In this document: in pieces, positions 24,363 through 35,637 of the stretch
How positions within the stretch are numbered: the stretch's first letter is position 1
Layout: every line of letters starts with the position of its first letter
Source of the DNA: Cryptomeria japonica
Lineage: Eukaryota; Streptophyta; Pinopsida; Cupressales; Cupressaceae
Length of the DNA stretch: 64,000 nucleotides
Direction: 5' to 3'
Assembly: GCF_030272615.1 (NCBI RefSeq)
Contig: NC_081405.1
Location: forward strand, 313,490,235-313,554,234
Program-made: the position numbers and the translations under genes
The notes under the pieces: model-generated
Database searches by the model: none
What the model was told of the DNA's origin: nothing
What the model saw: the letters and a program-made list of their open reading frames with translations, nothing else

Positions 24363-25646
24363 TTATAACTGAAATTCTTTCTCAACTAATTGACCAACAC
24401 TCAAAAGATTATGCTTTAAACCTTCAACATAGTAAACATTGTCAGTGTTATGCTTACCATCAAGAGATATTGTACCCTTACCTTTGATCAAACAAGCTTT
24501 GTCATCTCCAAATCTCACTAAGCCTCCATTATATTCTTGAAAGTTCAAGAATTTACCTTTATCTCCTGACATATGATGTGAGCATACTGAATCAATGATC
24601 CACTCATCCTTTACTTCAATTTTAGCTGCCAAGGCCTTTTCTACTGATTGGACTATAGGTGTCGGTTGATCTTTTGTTATAGCAACAAAAACCCATCCAT
24701 TGTCTATCAGATCCTCATCAAAATCATCAGTCACTCCTTCATCAGCAAGATAACGAGATTTGTCTTTATTCTTCTTAAATATGTATCTCTGATATTCAGG
24801 GTTAGGCTTGTATGTTCTTCTAGCTTCTTCTCTTACTCTAGCATTTCTATCAGAGCATCTTAAGGCCATATGACCAATCTTATTACAGTTAAAACATTTA
24901 AAGGGTGCTTTACCTTCATACTTACTTCCAACTGGACCTTTAGGCATTTTCCTTGCAAATAGTTCTTCAAGTTCTTCAAGTTCTTCATTTTCTTTCTTGC
25001 TTTCTTCAAGTTCTCTTGCATAAAAGGCTTTCCAATCAGATTTGTCAAATGATGATGCAGATGATGTTGATGCTTTAAAGGCTGAATCTGTCTTTATAGT
25101 AGCAACAAGACCAAATTCCTCAATTTCAAAGGCTAAAAGTTTTCCAATCAATGTATCTCTAGTTATTGATGTGTTATGCATTGTTCTTAATTCATTTATA
25201 GCAGTAACCTTCATTTTATATGCCAGTGGCAATCCTCTTTAAACTTTTGAAACAATTTCATCCTCACTTAAGGTTCCTCCACAATATTTAATACCCAGAA
25301 CAATTTCATTAACTCTTTCCATAAAAGCAGAAATCCTTTCATCTTCTTCCATTTTTAGATTTTCATACCTGACCCAAAAGCTTTCAAGTTTTGCAATTTT
25401 GACTGTGGAATCTCCTTCATTCAGTGTTTCCAGGTGATCCCAAATAGCTTTAGCAGTAGACCTATCTAATAGTCCCATGATTTGTTGATCTGTTAATGCG
25501 CTCAAAAGTGCTTCTCTTGCTTTGCAATCATTTTCCTCATCTTTAGTCAAGTTAGGTGGATTAGGCTGACTTTGAGTAGGAGTAGTATAGCCATTCTTTG
25601 TAACATCCCAGATGTCTTTTCCAATGCAATTTAGATGTGTCTCCAT
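24363..25646 (-). pseudogene. Copia Gag and protease (element C)
   Basis: Gag begins at METHLNCIGKDIW. Codons just upstream, without an ATG, still read LDGTNYGIWKIR, so the original start may have been lost. The Gag body has the AKAIWDHLETL and ISAFMERVNEIV helices. A TAA at 25239-25241 breaks Gag after SEDEIVSKV. It continues PLAYKMKV to one zinc knuckle, CFNCNKIGHMALRC. The protease shows WIIDSVCSHHM, where family members usually have DSGCS, so the catalytic-loop glycine is replaced by valine. The protease ends LSVGQLVEKEFQL at a TAA (24363-24365), in phase with integrase. The identical stop is in element F (63709-63711). Confidence 0.9.
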
Positions 25647-25760
25647 TCTGATCTTCCATATGCCATAGTTGGTTCCATCAAGTTTAGGACTGTCCTTCCT
25701 AAAATAGTTAGTAGAAATTGGATCTCCTCAAGCTGTTAAACTTTTGCAAAAGAGGACTAA

Positions 25761-25772
25761 GCTCTGATACCA
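25761..25772 (-). other. primer binding site of element C (tRNA-iMet)
   Basis: Minus-strand TGGTATCAGAGC two bases inside the 5' LTR, complementary to initiator methionine tRNA. Confidence 0.93.
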
Positions 25773-25774
25773 AT

Positions 25775-26834
25775 TGTTAGGTCCTAGAGACAACTGAGAG
25801 GGGGGGTGAATCATTTGTCTAATAAATTTAAACCAAAAACAACTTAATCAACTTTCTGCTTAATACCGATGAAATAGTCTTTTATACTAGTGGACAGTTT
25901 TATCAGATAATTGTAATACCAGTAAATATTAATGCATGAAAAAAAAAGACAAAGTCATCCACAACACATAGCACCAATATTTGTACATGGAAACCCTGTA
26001 AGGGGAAAAACCATGGTGGGAAACCTTACCCACAATCAGATGATACTACTACAGATAGTAAGTGTATACAAATGGGGTCTGCACATGCAGAAAGGCCAAG
26101 TGCCTAGAGCTCACTACTCAAACACAAAATAGGAGTCACACTGACTACAATTGGATGGTTAAATCCAATTAGGATGTACTGCTCAAAATAGCATCTTCAT
26201 ATGCTGGATACAATACCGGTGTAGTTCTGATATGCTTTCACAAAAACCTTCCTTCACCTTTAAATGATGTCTGCCTGTATAGCTCTGCTTATTCTTGCAT
26301 ATACCTTCACACAAATCTTCTTTGCATTCCCTTACCGATCTTACAAATAAGATCTTATATATATATCATAATCTAAGACCAATTTTAGTAGGTCGGCTCT
26401 ACAAGATATTACAATAAAATCATTTTACAAATAAATTAATGCTCAATGCAATAATCGATTCAATATGTCGGCTTAATGCATTTACAACAACAATAAGTCA
26501 TCTCCATAGCATGCCATGCTGAACTGGAAAAGATAAACCTGCCGGTGTATACCCTGGACCTATTTGTCGGTAACAACAAATATGAACATAGGAATATACC
26601 AATAAACAAAACTCCAAGACATGGTATCCACACGATGTCTTCAACATAACCAAGTGTTTTCCATGCCCTTCCAAGTGTCGGTGATCATTATATCTTGTCG
26701 GTGTACCAGATACCGGTGACTGTGCATAAGTCACTTGCTTGCTGGTGAATGTTGTTGATTCTCCAAGGTGCCAGACTTGATAAATGTTTAGTAGGTGTTG
26801 ACATCAATGACAAAACCATACCAAAATACCAACA
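25775..26834 (-). repeat. 5' LTR of element C
   Basis: TGTTAGGTCCTAGAG... to ...AAATACCAACA, some scattered substitutions from the 20178 copy and 4 bp shorter, so the insertion is not recent. Confidence 0.92.
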
Positions 26835-26839
26835 AAACC

Positions 26840-28200
26840 TAACACTAAACCAAATTGAGTCTTAACCCTAACCCTAACTCAAATCAAATTGAGCACTAAC
26901 ACAATCAATTTGAACCTTAATGTTGTACCAAATTCAACTCTAACCTAGCCACTAAACCAAATTGAACCCTAACCCTAAAAATAATTGTACCCTAAACCAA
27001 ATTTAAATCTACCTCTAAAACTAAAATAAAATAAACCCTAATATTAAACATTAAATTAAACTGTAACCCTAAATCTAAATCCATCATCATCAAACTTATC
27101 TACCCTAAGGTTTAGAGCATTTGGCTTACCAAAATCTACTTCCACTTTGAATGAATTTTTAGAGCCACTATCATTGTGATCTATCTTGGTAAATTAAATG
27201 TTAAATCTAACCCTTACACAACCAAATTCAACCCTAACTCTAACCCTAATCATGAAACAAACCCCAACTATCATTTAAACCCTAAGCCTAACCACAATTT
27301 TATCTTTAATTCTAACCCTATTCATAATCCTATCCCTAAACATAATTTTAGGATTAAAGATAGGGTTTATTTATGGTTAGGGTTATTAAGGTTAGAGTTT
27401 AATTAAATTAGAGTTAAAGTTCAATAAGGGCGAGTATTTCAGATATGGGTTACGGTACAATTAGGGTTCAATATGAATAAGAGTTCACATAACATTAGTG
27501 ATAGTTTAATTAGGTTTAAGGTTTCATTTATATTTAATATTTTAATATTATTATTATATTTAATGTCTTACACATTGCTACGTGACTGCTATTGGCATAT
27601 TTATCTTAAATTTTAATCTATATAAAATACACCAACATATATCGAGGTATCGAGGAATTTAATTTTTTCATCATTCAACTTTAATATATTAAATAATATT
27701 AAATAATTATAAATCAAAATCATAATCCTAACCCTATCCTCAATTATAATTATAATTATAATCCTAACCATAAACTAAACCCTAACACTAAACCCTAACC
27801 CAACCCTAACCATATTCCTAATTATAATCATTAACCCTAATCCTAACCATCATCCTAAAACTAAATCAAACCCTAACCTCAACGCTAACCTTAACCATAA
27901 TATAAACCCTAACCATTATCATAAACTTGACCTTGAACCCTAACCCTAACCCTAATAATGATGTAAACCTTAACTTTTACCATAATACTAACTTTAACCC
28001 TAACACTAAACCCTAACCATAACCCTAATCATAATCCTAACAACAATCCTAAATCCTAACCCTAACCATAATTCTAAACCTAAATCAAACACTAACCTTG
28101 ATGCTAACCCTAAACATAGCCCTAAAAATGATGTAAATATTGACCCAAACTATAATACTAACCTTAACCTTGACCATATATGTAACCATAGTACTAACCA
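26840..28200. repeat. degenerate telomere-like array, right block with an inverted segment
   Basis: Continues the array interrupted by element C. 27079-27190 carries the fourth copy of the CATCATCATCAAR module. Around 27345-27530 the strand sense reverses: TTAGGATTAAAGATAGGG, then GGTTAGGGTTATTAAGG and ATTAGGGTTC. C-rich words return from about 27720 to 28030 in the least diverged part (CCTAACCCTAACCC-type runs). An AT-rich gap lies at 27530-27720. Confidence 0.85.
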
Positions 28201-28559
28201 TTAAATAAAGTTATATTATGGGTAAGTGTACCAAGATTGTGTGCAAAAAAGTGGACACACCCCAAGAAAAGTTGAAAAAACATATAACGCGCATAGGTTA
28301 TTTTAAATTTTGAAAACTCTGTACGCTTTTAGGCTTGTTTTACTGAGACGAAATGAAGTGAAACTGCGTACGGGGTTTATAGTATACTCAATACTTATGT
28401 GGTTTAGTTTTAAAAAACCCGTACACATTTTACTGTCAATAAAAAAAAATTGACTTCAGTCGCCTAGGTCATTTTCACCTGCAACTGCACAAAAGTATTT
28501 TGGAGGTTTTTAAAAAAAGTCATACGCAAACGGGGTTTTCAAGAGAAAACACATCCATA

Positions 28560-31026
28560 ATGGAAGGGCAACCAAGAGGTATGAGATTGAGCTTTTTTCA
28601 TCTATTTTATCCATTTGATAAATTATATTCGGATTTTGAATGTAAATTCTTTTTTTCTTTTTCTTTTTTGTTATGAGTGCATGTCATATTCTAAAAATAT
28701 TGCCCCCTAGCAAAACACACCTCTTGATAACTTAGGGAAAAACTCATAGGGGAACCCACAGTGAGACCCTCAAGATACAAACCCTCCAACTCCTCCAATA
28801 GACTATTCACAAGCTACACGGGAGGATCTGATAAACCAATTAACACAAAACACTGCCAAAATAACTAGATTGGTGAATAGACTGAAGGCATCTAAGCATG
28901 AGCATCATGCATCCCTTGCCACAGCCCTATAATCACTAGCTAGTAGTGCTAATGAAGTTTCCAAACAAGTTACAAAATGGGGATGCTATAGGGATCAATG
29001 TCATGCTTTTTATGCTAGTGGGTTGTCCTTTAATGAAGTGAAAAAAAAAACATAAGTAAAGCACAAATATGTGTTCTTTTAACTAATCCCAAAACCGTTG
29101 AGACCTTACCTCTCAATTCAAAGAGGTTTCCTATACACCGGTGTAATCGTTTACCGATGATAAATACTTTTTGGAATAGGTGGTGGATGGTCTTTGACCA
29201 ACTACCTTGTAATAATTTTGAGGTTCCATTATATTTTTGAAGAAATTGTATTGTGAGTTTATCCTCAATGAGCGGCTGAACTATTTTGATATGACAAAGT
29301 TCTAGGGTAGAGGTGGAGTCTCTTCCCAAGATATGCTTGGAGAACGGAGGGTAATAAACCCCAAAAGTCGCATCCCCCTAGCACCAAAACCTATGGTCCA
29401 TGTCATGGTCCCAGTAACCCTGAAAGAGTTGATGGAGCTACAAACTCTTCAGGCAGCCACTGCATTGACTAATGTCATCATTCAACATGGCACACATTTA
29501 TCACTCCTTCTTGTCTCAGACGATGATGCAATAGCTGAACCATCGAGCCTTGGTGAGCCCATTCAACATGTGTGTCCCAGTTGTTCATGTATGTGCTTTA
29601 GGATGGATTTCGAGGCCAGTGTAGATGGTTCAATGTCCCATCTGTGTACATGTTGTAGAGGTAGACGTTAGACTAGCACTATAGAGGATATGACACTAAC
29701 TGATGATTTGATGGATATGGTGTTTGGTGGTCAGACACGGACACAAGTGTGTTGATTTGAATTGATAAATTTGTATTTATCAATCACTTTAAACTTGTAA
29801 ATGTAAATAAATTTTCATTTATAGATCAATTTAAATTGATACAAACAATATGCACTTTAGGATGCAACACCGGTTGTTAATACACTATCTCATATTCCTT
29901 CTGCAGTTGTTGCAGCTACAGTATCAACGCCTGGGGTATAAATTTTGTAACATGTTAAAATAGAATAGTACCTTGAATTAAAAAAAATATATAAGATATA
30001 CTAAATCTCTTTAATATATATTTATTTTGTGTTTTATAGGCATTGTCGGGGGATCAAATATCCTAGATTGATAATGTCACACTCTTAGCCATCGATTTTG
30101 GCCTAGAAAGCTATGTGGTATCATATTTTGCACACCTCTTATTTATGTATTCTTTTGATTGAATATGAAAGTCATTTAAATTTAGATTTTTTAAATTATA
30201 TTTAATATTATCTACTGATATCTCTTGTTTTAATTTTTTTTTAAAGGGTACCCCACACGTGTCTAGGACACCTCTTGGGCGAAAGAAAACCTCAAGGATA
30301 CCTAAACATAAAAAGGTAATTGGACATATTTTTAATTGACATAATTGTTTGAAAAGATTAAAATTGGAACTCGTAGATTGATTATTATTAGTCTTTTTTG
30401 TCTCTTTTATATACAGTCGCAATTGGGCTTTGTAGAATTGATGAATGCACTTGATATGCTAGAAGATCAAGAGAGGGAAGAGGTATGTATCTCTAATTTA
30501 TTTTCTTCATTTGATGATTATATGCATATGTACATGTGAACTTTAGATAAATTATAATCTTATCATTTTTCATACAGGAAATAGCCATAGTTTCTTCACC
30601 AATGGCGAGCCCTCCTAAGTCAACAAGAGAAGCATCTCAGGCTCTGGTACACTTTTGGTCTATATATTGTAGATTTTTAGTGTTTTTTATCTATATATTT
30701 TATTACCTTGTATTAATTGTATTTAACCTACAATAGGCCCCCTCACAGTTTGGCCATAACATGGATCCTCTCAAGTTCCATTTTAAGAGGACTCCTAAGT
30801 CTGACAAGGCAACGAGAGAAAAGATGGTAGGTCCCAAATCGATGGATGAGGTAATCTACAATTCAATTGCAAAGAAATTATAGTTGAATGTATAGTTATG
30901 TTGATAATTGAACTATTTTGTACAAAGGGATTCTAACTTGTCTTTTGAATTGTGGTTGTGTAGCCATCTACAGAGTCGTGCACTACATCAAAGAGGCTCG
31001 ATTTTAATGATCCACCACAACTATAA
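28560..31026 (+). pseudogene. Decayed multi-exon gene of unknown family
   Basis: I do not recognise the product. At the 3' end a series of short exons has GT-AG borders, all in phase 0: 29861-29935, about 30041-30112, 30249-30317, 30418-30483, 30579-30647, 30735-30850 and 30963-31026 (ending DFNDPPQL, stop). Upstream, about 28700-29050 reads ATREDLINQLTQN..ITRLVNRLK and GCYRDQCHAFYASGLSFNEV; this could be a helix-turn-helix or transposase-like region. About 29330-29670 reads ELMELQTLQAATALTNVI followed by a cysteine-rich CPSCSC..CTCC motif. An ATG candidate with a splice donor after it is at 28560. Stops occur (for example in the 30041 exon, ISxIDN, and after 29050), so it is probably dead. 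A gene carried by a DNA transposon or a captured host gene are both possible. Confidence 0.5.
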
Positions 31027-32284
31027 GATCATATAGTGTTAGCTATGGTCATCGAAGGACCATTACATCTAGATATATTCTACATTTTTATTGTATATCC
31101 ATATGGACATGGCATATGCCACATTTTTGAAAACTTTTATTGACTTGGCATATATACCATTTTTTTATACATACATAATTATTGTGCATTTTGATATATA
31201 TAAATGTTGATATTTGATCCAATAAATGTGGATTGTGTTCATTATTGTGCATTTTGTTGATATAGATATTGATATTCGATGTAGACACAATTTGTTCATT
31301 TTTTTGCATTTTGATATATATGTTGATTTATAATTTATATAGTTATTTTTTGCTCAAACAAAGATATACAATTCATTATGTGAGAAATATATCCAAAGTT
31401 CTCAACAAAATAAGTCTAAATGACAACAAACAAGCTTACAAAATTGTAATAAAAGAGCCTTCAACACACAATCATTAAAATTTGTCTCTACCTAAAATAG
31501 TGGCTGCAAGCTAGGTATTGCCAAAACCAGTGGCTTTCTAATCAATTACTTCAACTAAACAAATGTATTTTGTTTAATTCTACCCCATATAAAAAACTTA
31601 ACAATTTCCATCAAGGAATATGAAGCATTATAACTATGGAATATAATTTGATAAGCTTTCTCGGATATTGAACTACCCCTAGAAAACTCCATGTCTCAAT
31701 CACAATGAAAGTATTGGATAGCTTCAAAATAGCTTCCACTTTTACTTAATTCCTAACAATAGCTGGATCTTTGTTTGATAAATTTTGATCTCAGCTACTC
31801 CATAGACTTGGCTAATCTGTGATCTCGGACTTAGACAACTATTCAGTGTATATGGTGACTGCCCTTTTATAAAATTAAATGAATATTGGCCTGTGTAATT
31901 AGCAATATCAATATAAACAACAAAAATCTATTTTATACAATCATGGATTAAAATCTATTTTATTCACTCTTTATATCTCTATGCTAATTTTTTCAAAAAA
32001 TCTTGTACCTTTGGTTTGCTGATTTTTTCTCCAAATGTTTTTTGTTGCTATGATATAAAGAATTCCAATTATGAAATATGATTTGATAAGCTTTCTAAAA
32101 TATTGAATTAACCCTATTGCCTCAATCATAATGAAATTCAATGATAATGTTCACATTTGATTCATGGTAATGATCACTATATGATATTCATTCCTTTATA
32201 TCTATCAATGTGAGTGGTGTGGGAGCACCCTCATGCTCGCAACGGTCAAATTTGGGTTCTTGTCTTGTTTTGTGTTGTTTCATC
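31027..32284. other. AT-rich unassigned region with a direct duplication
   Basis: No supported gene. A block of about 100 bp recurs: 31618-31720 (CTATGGAATATAATTTGATAAGC...TCAATCACAATGAAAGT) and 32060-32145 (TTATGAAATATGATTTGATAAGC...TCAATCATAATGAAATT). The 31190-31330 part repeats TTGATATAxATxTTGATAT words. Confidence 0.5.
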
Positions 32285-34760
32285 TAAATAAGGACACCAT
32301 ATGACCCCTTAGGACACCATAAAACCCCTTAGGATAGCATATGGTCCTACTCGGGGTCGTATGGTGTGCTAAGGGGTCATATGGTGTCATTAGGGGTCAT
32401 GTGGGGTCCTAAGGGGTCGCATGGTGTTCTAAGGGCTTGGGTGATCTGAACTTAATTTTGTAAGCAGTATTAGTACTGCTTTTTATATTATAATAATGGT
32501 TCATCTTGTCCCCCTACAACACCATATGACCCCTTAGGGCACCATACAACCCCTTAGGAAACAATACAACGCCTTAGGACATCGTATGTTCATAAGGGTT
32601 CGCATGGTGTGCTAAGGGATCTTATGGTGTCATTAGGGGTCATGTAGGGTCCTAAGGGGTTGAATGGTGTACTAAGGGCTCGAGTGATCTAAACTTATTT
32701 TTGTAAGTAGTATTGGCATTGCTTTTTATATTGTAATAATGGTTCATCTTGCCCCCTTAGGACACCATACTACCCCTTAGGATACCATATGACCCCTTAG
32801 GACACCATACAACCCCTTAGGACACCATAAAACCCCTTAGGATATCATATGGTCCTACTTGGGGTCATATGGTGTGCTAAGGGGTCATATGGTGTCATGT
32901 GGGGTCCTAAGGGTTTGGGTGATTTGAACTTCTATTTGTAAATAGTAATGGCACTACTTTTTTATATTGTAATAATGATTCATCTTGCTCCCTCAAGACA
33001 CCATATGACCCCTTAGGACACCATATTTATGGGTCATCATATGACCCCTTAGGACACCATATGACCCCTTAGGATATCATATGGTCCTACTTGGGGTCAT
33101 ATGGTGTGATAAGGGGTCATATGGTGTCGTTAGGGGTCATGTGGGATCCTAAGGGGTCGTATGGTGTGCTAAGGGCATGGGTGATCTAAACTTATTTTTG
33201 TAAGCAATATTGGCACTACTTTTTATATTGTAATAATGGTTCATCTTGCCCCCTCAGGACACCATATGATCCCTTAGGACACCATATGACCCCTTAGGAC
33301 ACCATATGACCCCTTAGGATATCATATGGTCCTAAGGGGTCATGTGGTGTACTAAGGGGTCATATGGTGTCTTTAGGGGTCTTGTGGGGTCCTAATGGGG
33401 TCACACATGTGTTAGAATACCATATGACCGCTTATAACACCCTACGACCCCTTAGGACATTGTATGGTCCTAAGGGGTCATGTGGTGTGCTAAGGGGTCT
33501 TATGGTGTTGTTAGGGGTCATGTGGGGTCCTAATGGGGCCACACATGTGTTACAACACCATATAACCCCTTAAGACATCATATGCTAGTAAGGGATCAAT
33601 GGTGTGCTAAGGGGTCACATGATGTAATTAGGGGTCATGTGGGATCCTAATTGGGCCACACATGTGTTACAACAACATATGAACCCTTAGGAAACCATAT
33701 GACCCCTTAGGATATCATATGGTCCTAAGGGGTCATGTGGCATTCTAAGGGGTTATATGGTGTCTTTAGGGGTCTTATGGAGTCCTAATGGGGGCCACAC
33801 ATGTGTTAAAACACCATATGACCTCTTAGGACATCATATCACCCCTTGGGACATAATATGGTCCTTTAAGACATCATATGCTAGTAAGGGGTCAACGGTG
33901 TGCTAAGGGGTCACATGATGTCGTTAGGGGTCATGTGGGATCCTAATTGGGCCACACATGTGTTACAACAACATATGAGCCCTTAGGAAACCATACGACC
34001 CCTTAGGAAACCATACGACCCCTTAGGATATCATATGGTCCTAAGGGGTCATGTGGCATTCTAAGGGGTCATATGGTGTCTTTAGGGGTCTTATGGAGTC
34101 CTAATGGGGGCCACACATGTGTTAAAACACCATATGACCTCTTAAGACACCATATCACCCCTTGGGACATAATATGGTCCTAAGGGGTCATGTAGTGTGC
34201 TTAGGGGTCGCATGGTGTCACTATGGGTCTTCAAGGTTCTAATGGGACCACACATGCGTTAGAAAACCATATGACCCCTTAGGACACCATAGGACCCCTT
34301 AGGACATAATATGGTCCTAAGGGGTCATGTGGTGTTCTAAGGGGTCATGCGGTGTCATTAAGGGTCCTTTGGGGTCCTAATGGGGATGCACATGTGTTAG
34401 AACACCATATGACACCTTAAGACATCATACAACCCCTTAGGACATCATATGGTCCTAAGGGGTCATGTGGTGTGTTAAGGGGTCATATGGTGTCATTAGG
34501 GGTCATGTGGAGTCCTAATGGTGTCACACGTGTTACAACACCATATGACCCATTAGGAGGACACCATATGACCCCTTAGGACATCATATGCTCCTAAGGG
34601 GTAATTTGATGTGCTAAGGGGTCACATGATGTTGTTAGGGGTCACGTGGGGTCGTAATTGGGCCATTCATGTGTTACAACACCATATGACCCCTTAGGAT
34701 ATCATACAAGGTCCTAAGGGGTCATATAGTGACATTGGGGGTTATGTAGGGTCCTAAGGG
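32285..34760. repeat. satellite of ~20-bp motifs in both orientations
   Basis: About 2.5 kb built from CATATGACCCCTTAGGACAC and its reverse complement GTGTCCTAAGGGGTCATATG with variants. Within each larger unit (about 190-250 bp) several C-rich copies come first, then several G-rich copies, so each unit can fold on itself. In the left part (to about 33250) units are separated by a spacer with TTTTTATATTGTAATAATGG; in the right part by CCACACATGTGTTA. It has no coding potential worth calling. Confidence 0.92.
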
Positions 34761-34814
34761 GGAGAGAGAGATTTAAAGAGGGTGGGAATACAATGTGCTA
34801 AGATATTGAGATAT

Positions 34815-35566
34815 TGTTGGAAAATGCACACTCCAATGAGAAATTGTAGGTGATTGAAGGTATTGTCATTGATGGCAACCTTGCAATCCTATAGCACCGA
34901 CACCGGCAGACTCTACACCGGCACCGGCAAAGATGATTACTGGCACCCCAACTGACAGGATTTTGTTTATTACATTTTGTATTTAATTGTAATATCTTTT
35001 TGTAAGCCGACAAGGTGAATTGTAATAGGACTAATATATAAGTATGAGATCTTATAGATCATTTGAAAAAGTAAGAATAGGTAGATGCGAACATGCGAAT
35101 ATTAAGGTAGATTTTGGAGTAAGGTTTATGGTTATTTTGTGAGCTTAAACTAGTACTGAACCTAGCATAGCAAATGTTGAACCGAAGTAGTACATTGTAT
35201 TGGATTCGCATAATCCATTATGTAAGTTAGTGAGACTTCCTTTTGTAATTAAGCAGTGAGCTTTAGGCAGTTGGCCTTCCTGCATGTGCAGGCCCCTATT
35301 GTAAGTAATATTCATTTATTGGCAAGTAAGTGAATATTGTGGGTCAGAAATCCCATCGAGGTTTTTCCCACACTAGGTTTCCTCATTAAAAATATTGTGT
35401 TATGGTGTGCTTTCTATGTTGTGCTTATTGTTCTTATTTACTACATTAATTATGGTTTACTAGTACACTGTTTTGGAATGCAATTTACTTAATAAGTTCA
35501 AAAAATCCATTTACCAGTTAGATACTGATTCACCCCCCCCTCTCAGTATCTTTGGGAATCCTAACA
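34815..35566 (+). repeat. 5' LTR of element D (752 bp)
   Basis: TGTTGGAAAATGCACAC to GGGAATCCTAACA. The internal GCAGTGAGCTTTAGG..GTTGGCC..CTGCATGTGCAGG is the reverse complement of the block in the LTRs of C and F, i.e. the same sense relative to each element. Confidence 0.92.
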
Positions 35567-35568
35567 AT

Positions 35569-35580
35569 TGGTATAAGAGC
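35569..35580 (+). other. primer binding site of element D (tRNA-iMet, one mismatch)
   Basis: TGGTATAAGAGC, two bases after the LTR. It differs from the standard TGGTATCAGAGC at one base. Confidence 0.85.
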
Positions 35581-35637
35581 CTAGTTCTCTTTTTCCAAAA
35601 GCCTAACAGCTTGAGGGAGATTCTGACACCAGTACAA

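Larger units (their letters stand above)
20178..26834 (-). mobile_element. Element C: complete Ty1/copia retrotransposon
   Basis: LTRs at 20178-21241 and 25775-26834 (1,064 and 1,060 bp), TG...CA ends, and a perfect AAACC target duplication at 20173-20177 and 26835-26839 (the telomere-like array was the target). It has a tRNA-iMet primer site and a polypurine tract. The copia domain order on the minus strand is Gag, protease, integrase, reverse transcriptase, RNase H (25646 down to 21598). The frame is broken by stops and one frameshift, so this copy cannot make a full polyprotein. LTR segments are shared with elements D and F. Confidence 0.93.

Noticed and set aside
17041-28200. A true chromosome end
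   Set aside because: Units are highly degenerate, reverse orientation locally, and are followed by more than 30 kb of other sequence.
32285-34760. CRISPR-like array of palindromic repeats
   Set aside because: No regular unique spacers; repeats occur in both orientations, and the surroundings are a plant nuclear genome.
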